Source: Xenopus tropicalis (taxonomy: Eukaryota; Chordata; Amphibia; Anura; Pipidae). From it: a stretch of 64,000 nt of DNA. Below, one piece after another: positions 1-64,000 of the stretch. The position numbers and the translations under genes were made by a program. The stretch covers positions 32,539,712 to 32,603,711 of the forward strand of contig NC_030679.2 of NCBI RefSeq assembly GCF_000004195.4, written 5' to 3'. Position 1 is the stretch's first letter. Each line of letters opens with the position of its first letter. The notes below the pieces were generated by a model that saw only the letters and a list, made by a program, of their open reading frames with translations, ran no database searches and was not told the origin of the DNA.

Positions 1-220
1 TTTCACAAATACAGTTTTCAGTTTGCATTCTCCTGTGCATCTGTGTGAGCATATTTAATTTCTTTTCTATTATGTAACAGGAGAAAATGACTGAATGGGT
101 CCAGCTGTGCTTACAGAAAAGTGAATATATGTTCTATTGCATGCAATTACTCAGGAAACAAACCAGCATGTACTGTGCTCCTTTTTATATTAAACAATCC
201 ATATTATATCTACTTCTATA

Positions 221-589
221 TAGTAATGGGCGAAATGTTTCGCCAGGCATGGATTCGCGGCGAATTTCCGCATTTCGCCATTGGCGGATTGTTTCGCGAA
301 ATGGATGAAATAATTGGGGCCGGAAAAATTCGCCGCACGTTCAAAAATTGTCGCCAGCGTAAAAAAAAAATAGTTGCTGGCGTCAAAAAATAGCCGCGGG
401 CGATGAAAGAATAGCTGTGCGACAAAATAATAGCTGCGGGCGTCAAAATAATAGGTGTGCGACAAAATAATAGCCACGGCTGACAATTTTTTTGTTGCAT
501 GACATTTTCGCTAATTTTTCGGCATTTCGCGGATCTTTTGAAAGATTTATGAATTTTTCGGCGAAGCAGAACAGATTCGCTCATCACTA
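221..589. mobile_element. hAT-like non-autonomous element, TAGTGATGAGCGAA family
   Basis: Termini are TAGTAATGGGCGAAAT on the left and ATTCGCTCATCACTA on the right. Flanking CTTCTATA at 213-220 is repeated exactly at 590-597, an 8-bp target duplication typical of hAT transposons. The 369-bp interior is short GCGAA/TTCGC motifs and near-repeats of AAAATAGCYGCGGGCGNC. It has no coding capacity; overlapping frames on both strands are by-products. Confidence 0.85.
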
Positions 590-904
590 CTTCTATAACT
601 TTTAGTTTATAGATTTTTATATTGGTTCAGCAGATGACAATGTCATCAGTTGACCGGTATTACCTTTCTTCAGATAATCTTTGATTTGATGTAAAGCAGT
701 GCTTACCTGCATCATTTTCTCAACTTTCTGAGTTGTATGAATGTTAGTTGTTCCTCAGTGCATTTCTAACAATACAAGGCAGATGTTCAAGAACCCTTTT
801 CCAATGATCTTATATTTCAATAAACGATCCTTTCCTTCAAAATTCTGCTTGTGAAACAATGAAAAACTGTCCGAAAATGGTAAACTGGGGCCAGCAGGGT
901 CTGT

Positions 905-1107
905 ATTATTCTCACACACTTATTTTTTCACCACGACTATTCTTGACGCAGCCGTGCCTATTTTGATGCGACCACTCCTACTTTGACGTGCAACAAATTT
1001 TTTCGCTGTGAATTTTTGATGAAGTTTCGCAAAACAATCCGCCAATGGTGAAATGCAGAAATTCGCTGCGAGTCCATGCCTGGCAAAAAACTTCGCTCAT
1101 CACTACT
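905..1107. mobile_element. Truncated hAT-like element, TAGTGATGAGCGAA family
   Basis: The right terminus TTCGCTCATCACTA ends at about 1107, and the interior (AACAATCCGCCAATGG, GAGTCCATGCCTGGC) matches the reverse complement of the 221-589 copy. No left terminus or matching target duplication is visible, so the copy is truncated. Confidence 0.7.
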
Positions 1108-2463
1108 GCCAGGTGCTTTTCCACTAAAAACTAAATTGATAGCTTTGTTACTTGCTATTTCAGTGTAGATGCATCAAATTATCTATCAAGGGCAGGTTAT
1201 GCATGGCAGTAAAGATGGTGTCTAAACTTGTGTTTCCTTGGAATACAGCTCAGCATAGTTCTTAACCCATCTTTCCATTAACAGATCACAATGGATGATT
1301 AGCACCTATCTTGATGACGTCAGTGAGACTATTCTCTCCCTAGGAGACCAAAAGCAGGCACAGCATCAGGACTTCATTCCTTGCAAATGTGCATTTATTG
1401 TACCATTCTATACAACATGTTATGAGGATGTTCTTTTTAAATACCATTGTGCAATTCTAAAGCTCAATAGAGGAACACTGTGGGTAATTTATAAGCATGA
1501 TAGCTGAGACAAACAGATTGGTCTAAAAATCAAGGCAAAGATTGAAAACAGGGAAATAAGGGCTTTACCTGCAAAGACCAATCACAAATGTTTCCTTATC
1601 ATATACAGTAGAAGAGTCAATTTGACAGGATTCACAATATAGTAGTACAGAAGCTGTAGTGGTTGACATAGGTCATGCTATTAAAATGTAGGCATATTTT
1701 ACCTGAACAAGGCCACATGACCTGTGAAATAGAGTTTGAGAGATCTTATTTCTATTTTAGCCAGATTCCCTCTCATATGGCATAGGACCACCAGAGTGGA
1801 GGAAAGCTGATCTAATGGAAAAACTTAAAATGAGTTTGAGTTCTCAGCCTGGAAGTTATAGGTCTATGCCCTTTGTAGCAGGTAAATTATGTAAAGGTGT
1901 TTTAAAAATTATTTTGTATTGAAGCAGTTCAGAATTAAAAGGACATAAAATCCATTATTCCAGGCTGTGTGCATTACATGAGTCATTAATACATCATTTT
2001 TGCTTAGAGTAAAGAATGTAAAATAATTGTCCTCCCTTGAAATAAATGAAAAGAAGGACTGCTTGCTAGAGATTGCCTTGAATAATCATTGACTTCATTT
2101 ATGTTATTCAATTAGTCTTTACAGAAGGTTCATAAATCAAACTGAAAAGACTAGAAACATATTATAAAGTATTCTATTATAAACTGGTGCTTTCCTTGAT
2201 TATTGGTGACAACAAATGGATAATGTTAAGAGTAGTTAAAAAGTAAAAAACTAATATGTCTACTCGTTTGATAGATGTAGGATCTGATTTACTAAGATAG
2301 GTGTTAAATGGCGATTGTCCATAGCAACTAATCATATCTTTGTTTTCATTTTAATAAATTGACTCAATAGTCAAACCAACACTGTGTGGCGGATTAACCA
2401 CAATGGTCGTAACAATACACCATCTAAAAACTGTTGATTTTTTTGTATTTTGGGGGTAGCTAT

Positions 2464-3270
2464 TGTAAGGACTCATAGGGTTAAACTGCCCTATGGCTTT
2501 ATTTCCCTACCTCTTCACATATTCCTTGTTACTGGGCAGAAGCCTTTGTAACAGTTTACAGTTATATCTTATCCTTTATTGGCACATATGGTTGTCCACA
2601 TACCTTGCAGCCTCATATAGTGTCTAGCAAAGAGGTGTGGCTTCCTCTTTGACTGCCTTTCTGTTACCCAGAACAGCTCCACTGAGCCTGGGTGCAGACA
2701 TAGGCCCCAGTACAACCAAGCAATTGCCCCAGAGTTAACATCCACTCTGGTGAAGTCGGGGACAGGGCCCCATGAACGAGGACAAGTAAGAATAGCAGCA
2801 CTAGTTATAGCACTCTCTAAGAGAGTGAGGTAGTTAGACCTAGATAGCAAGGGCAGCTCAGCCCCAACTAGAAGACAGCTGGAAGTATTCCTTCCATCCA
2901 GCAATGTTGCCTTAGCTTAGGGCCACGGACAAGTGACAGGATACAGGTAAGTCTAAACCCTGATCCATGCCCAGCCGTAGGACCCACAAAAGTTAAAGGT
3001 TATCAGCCTGAGGATTGGAGTAACTACCCTGACTGCCTTCCAAAGTGGTGCCCAGCTGACAGGTGCTTTACCCTGCCAGACTCTACCAAGGGGTGGGATA
3101 AAATGGTGGCATCCTCCTTTGTTATCCTCAGTGCGTTCTGCTATATCTGCTTATCTATGTGAGTATTGATTTATCCCTTTACCATTACCATCTTGTCTTG
3201 GACAATAAAAAGTTAACAGTTTTATTGCAAGAGCTCCTGGTGTTCATCTTACTAAATCTGAGCTATTACA
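2464..3270 (+). mobile_element. Likely solo LTR
   Basis: An 807-bp segment begins TGTAAGGACTC and ends CTATTACA, giving the TGTAA..TTACA ends typical of retroelement LTRs. A poly(A) signal AATAAA lies at 3204-3209, about 60 bases before the end. Flanks CTAT (left) and CTAC (right) could be a decayed target duplication. No internal retroviral or Gypsy genes are adjacent, so it would be a solo LTR. An unusual MITE remains possible. Confidence 0.5.
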
Positions 3271-3643
3271 CTACACAGTGGTAGTGGGAATTGTAGTACA
3301 ACAACATCATCCAGATATTTCCTTCCACATAGCGAAGGCCCATTCCATAGAAAGAGAGTCACATGTACCCCATGTTCTACCATAGCCTGGGCTTTAACTA
3401 TTTCATAGCCAAATAGGGGTTACACTATTAATGCTAAGTTATGAAAAGTTCAAGATTGGAGGATTTTTTGGGACAAAAGAAACAAAACAGAGAAATGTTT
3501 GGGTTGTTGGGGCCAAAGGATAAGCAAACTTTTTTGCCCGGTACATTTTTACTGCAAACTTTGCAAAACAGCAAACACCTTCATGAAGCTACACTAGAAT
3601 TTGATTACACAAGTACTACACTGTATATGTTATATAAGGATAC

Positions 3644-61028
<57,385 letters not shown>

Positions 61029-61090
61029 CTAAAAAAAAGTACGGCATTTAGAGTTTTATTTTCTAGTATAGTTAGAACTGTTTAGGTAAG

Positions 61091-62106
61091 TGAAGAGGTA
61101 GTTCACCTTTAAGTTAACTTTTAGGAACTTATGCATTTTTTGTGTATTTTTTTTTATTTTCCTTCATGTTCTGCCTTTTTTCTAGCCTGCAATTTAAAAT
61201 GTTATCTGCACGATTATCATACTTTTAGGGGGTGATTTATCCACGGTCCAGTTTGATTTTTTTTCCCCTCTATTTCAGTTTTCTTGCTCTTTAAAAACTC
61301 AAATTCAAGTTATGGTTTGAAAACTTGAATGTCTTGTATTTATTAAGTGCAAAAAACCCGAAAACTTAAATGTAAAAATTTGCGCAACCATTTTGTCGTG
61401 TGTGACTTTTTTTACGCGACCGCAACCACGCCTATTTTGACCCGCTAAACAATTTGCCAATGGCAAAATATGGAAATTCGCTGTGAATCCATGCTTGTTT
61501 GGGACTTTTTGATGGCAGATAGGCAGGATAGATAGAGAGGGCGTCACAGTGAGTAGAACTAGGTGTGTCAGGCAGACAGAATGTTTAGCATGGGTAGTCT
61601 TGGCTATGCTACAGTAAGGGATGAAGTGTCAGTGTTAGAACTAGCAGAAAAGGCCTTTGGCAAAGGACGTCACCAGAAAATTCCTGTTTGGAGAAGGGCA
61701 GAGGGGCGTTGGAGGAATGCCGGACTGTTAAGCGGACAGGTGGGGAGTGAGCTACCAGCCAGGGGGACGTGGAGGAAGGCTAGTCACAGTGAAAAGGATG
61801 TGAGTGATCCATCTGAGGTTAGGGAATGTTATTTCATTATGGGGTAAGCATGTCTGTGTTGCCAAGTAAGACTCAATGCTGATTGGGACGGTACTGTTGG
61901 ATATATTTGACTGGCTGGAATCTGAATAAATATTTTGTTAACAGCATTTATATGTGTGGCCATTCATCTATTTGTGCTACAGATTGATACTCTCAGACAA
62001 TTTGCCACAATTTTTTAATGATTCATTTTTAATTACTTACGCCTAATTGAAAAGTTGATAGGACATTCTATAACAGTAAAAGTCAAGCTAAAGGTGAACT
62101 ACCCCT
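61091..62106. mobile_element. Interrupted TTAA-type MITE, GTAGTTCACC ends
   Basis: Left GAGGTAGTTCACCTTTAAGT, right CTAAAGGTGAACTACCCC followed by TTTAA (62107-62111). Inside are another MITE start (GGGGGTGATTTATCC near 61228), an internal fragment of the TAGTGATGAGCGAA family (61376-61512) and a block ending AATAAATATTTTGTTAACAG. The left TTAA is not clear. Confidence 0.55.
61376..61512. repeat. Internal fragment of TAGTGATGAGCGAA family
   Basis: TTTGCCAATGGCAAAATATG and ATTCGCTGTGAATCCATGCT match the interior of the family. Neither terminus is present. Confidence 0.55.
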
Positions 62107-63545
62107 TTAAACCAAATCTACAATTGTTTACTAAACCCTGCACATGTAAACGTGGATTTACCAACCTTGATTTTCAACACGGGCATCCTAAAATCTGATT
62201 CCAAACAAATGTAGAGGAGATGAACTGGCATAAAATTGCCAAAAAGCAATAAGGTAAAGTTGGCAATGGCTAACTGAAAGCACGACAAGCACGACTTCAG
62301 TGGCTTAAGCTAAATATAAAAGTACAAAGTCTTAAAACTTATTTTTATAACAGAAAGCAAGCAAAGCTCGACCTTGGTTCACAAGAAAAAGAGTAGAACA
62401 GATTTAATAGATGCTATAGTTAGTTATGATGACTTTATATTTTAAATTGCACTGAAATGGAATTGGTTTACAATAAAAATTCACCTGAGGAATATATTAC
62501 TATAAAAAACCCAAACATATGCCTATTGCATTATGCTTTTTCCATGACCTAAATTTAAGAGAGTCATCACAATGAAGTTCGGTGTTTGGATTTCTTGACA
62601 GCACAAAAAAAGAAATGTCAGTAAAGCCTTCATACAAATCTCTAAGGCATGTCTGAGATTTTGACTCACACTGGAAAAATATAATTTTATTGAAAATACT
62701 AATAGAAATAGAACAATATTTATTTTGCAAAGGGTCCAACCAAAGGCATCACCTTCCACGGTTGTAAAAGGAAATTAAAAGCAAAAAAGGTTTAAACTTC
62801 CTAATGAAATAAAGTAGGGCTTTGCTTGGTGCAATAAAATAAGACTTTTAATTAACCCATACATTTGTCCTGCTTTAGCAACCTGAGCTGACATTTGGGT
62901 GGTATGTTCTGTTTCAGTATATATGACCAGATTGGACACCATGGTCTAAAAAGGAAAAAGGCAACTAATCAAAACCCTCCTACTATAGCAAGGGAGGATC
63001 AGCCTGCGAGACAAAGGAGGTGCCAGGCCATGAAAACATGAGTTTAGTAGTTAGGTTTATGGTGAAGTATTATAAAGGCCTGATTTGAAAATGTTTGCAC
63101 TTGAAAGGGATGAACTTATAAAACAAAGGGCTGCATAATATACGTTGGGCTACTCACCCCCACAATTCCTTTTTCATATGTTTTTGTATGTTTCCTTTGA
63201 ATTATATTATATTTGTACCTAAATTAGCCTTGGTGTGCTCCCACATAAAGTAATAGCAGTGGATCACACTCTAAAATCATAAGGTGATGGGTAAAATAAT
63301 TAACATAAAAAAAATCTTCCTATGCAGTTGTTAAGTCTTTCAAAAGTTATAGATATAGAGGCATTGGGAAATTTGTATGATGCTGTGTCTGCTAATGGGG
63401 CTCCTGGGATGAGGATTCTGCCAAATGGCCATGAGCGATGGATAGTTTTAATGGGTTTGCACTATGTGGGTGGGGGTGGGTGACGTCACAGCCACGTCAC
63501 TTGGCGCCAAAATTTCTCACAGGGGGGTTTGGATTGAATGAGGCA

Positions 63546-63715
63546 TCTTGAAAAAGGTCCGAAGATGTGACCGAAACGTTGATTTTGCACATTAAATAAT
63601 TTTTTTTATTTTTTTCTGCAAATCCTGTGAGTGCTGAGTCCTTTGTTTTTTTACATGGTGGCTACCTTATCCGGCACCCAGGCAGTTTTTGTTTTGGTGG
63701 CGTGTGCCCTCTTCT
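63546..63715 (+). repeat. Repeat tail with GACCGAAACGTTG motif
   Basis: AAGGTCCGAAGATGTGACCG followed by AAACGTTGATTTTGCAC and later GTGAGTGCTGAGTCC is a phrase family I associate with dispersed vertebrate repeats. Boundaries not found. Confidence 0.4.
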
Positions 63716-63875
63716 TATTATGTATATATAAGTCAATGTTTTAGTCTTTGTTTGGGACCTTTCTCATGACACAAAAGTTCTGAAACAGGGACTGAGACAT
63801 ATTTTATTTTTCATTGCATTATGAAGTCTCAAAGGCAGCTATACTTGGGAGACCAATCAGTTGACTGGCCATTAG

Positions 63876-63965
63876 TAGAGATGTAGCGAACTGTTCGCCG
63901 GCGAACTAATTCGCGCGAACATCGGGTGTTCGCGAACAGTTTCGGCGATGTTCGCTACATCACTA
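63876..63965. mobile_element. 90-bp miniature hAT-like element, TAGRGATGTAGCGAAC family
   Basis: Left TAGAGATGTAGCGAAC, right GTTCGCTACATCACTA, perfect duplication GCCATTAG (63868-63875 and 63966-63973). The body is almost only terminal and subterminal GTTCGC/GCGAAC motifs. It defines a near-minimal unit that could still be moved. Confidence 0.93.
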
Positions 63966-64000
63966 GCCATTAGAAGGAAGTGGGCTATCTTTTATTGTAA

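Larger units (their letters stand above)
1..3643 (-). other. Partial DOCK2 intron (left edge)
   Basis: No exon-like segment recognised. It holds a 369-bp hAT-like element (221-589), the right part of a related element (905-1107) and a likely solo LTR (2464-3270). In 1108-2463 and 3271-3643 I see AT-rich unique-looking sequence and no supported gene; the 70-80 codon frames there lack any recognisable motif. Confidence 0.6.
61029..64000 (-). other. Partial DOCK2 intron (right edge)
   Basis: The next upstream exon was not found. The region holds an interrupted TTAA-type MITE (61091-62106), an internal fragment of a hAT-like family (61376-61512), a repeat tail near 63546-63715 and a 90-bp hAT-like element (63876-63965). 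Nothing recognised in 62110-63540. Confidence 0.6.

Noticed and set aside
61563..61847. 94-codon frame MCQADRMFSMGSL...
   Set aside because: No domain recognised; it sits inside an interrupted MITE between repeat fragments and probably belongs to another repeat.
62880..62952. Minus-strand segment reading TMVSNLVIYTETEHTTQMSAQ after an AG, followed by GTTGCT
   Set aside because: It has plausible splice edges but does not resemble the residues expected before DFLMETF in DOCK proteins, and the donor is weak.

Overview
The window is vertebrate genomic DNA and the repeat content points to a clawed frog (Xenopus). The TTAA-flanked and TIR-bearing short elements, the Tc1-like copy and the TAGTGATGAGCGAA and TAGGGATGTAGCGAAC elements are types I associate with frog genomes. 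The species call is an inference from memory, not from a database search.

The only protein-coding gene I can support runs on the minus strand through almost the whole window. Thirteen exons between 61028 and 3644 splice with GT..AG junctions and matching phases into one uninterrupted frame of 1315 nt (438 codons plus one base). The product reads as the middle and early C-terminal part of DOCK2, a Rac-specific exchange factor of blood cells. The 5' exons (61-22 kb) encode the helical region before the catalytic domain. The exons from about 16.7 kb to 3.6 kb enter the DHR-2 domain, covering the lobe A helices and the start of lobe B. The start codon, SH3 and DHR-1 exons lie beyond the right edge. 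The lobe C catalytic exons, proline-rich tail and stop lie beyond the left edge.

The introns (85 bp to 15.8 kb) are packed with DNA transposon derivatives, often nested. Two hAT-like families with related termini (TAGRGATGTAGCGAAC and TAGTGATGAGCGAA) are recognisable by 8-bp target duplications, several of them perfect. One copy of the first family sits inside the transposase gene of a Tc1 element, which itself sits inside a TTAA-flanked MITE (48.7-51.7 kb). A second three-layer nest is at 36.4-37.6 kb. Other contents are a CAGGGGTC-type hAT element with a second element inside it (8.3-9.4 kb), many GGGGCANATTTA-type MITEs, a likely solo LTR (2.46-3.27 kb), LINE remnants (34.7-35.4 kb), a 34-bp minisatellite (20.5-21.5 kb), a 23-bp minisatellite (39.6-40.8 kb) and long hairpins (13.3 kb and 31.6-32.1 kb).

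I found no tRNA, rRNA, CRISPR, prokaryotic operon or second independent gene. The open frames in introns are short, and the longest ones fall in repeats. The most useful new observations are the hAT families with their insertion hierarchy, the TATA-bearing segment shared by two copies, the higher-order structure of the 34-bp array and a consensus CTCF-core match at 10261.
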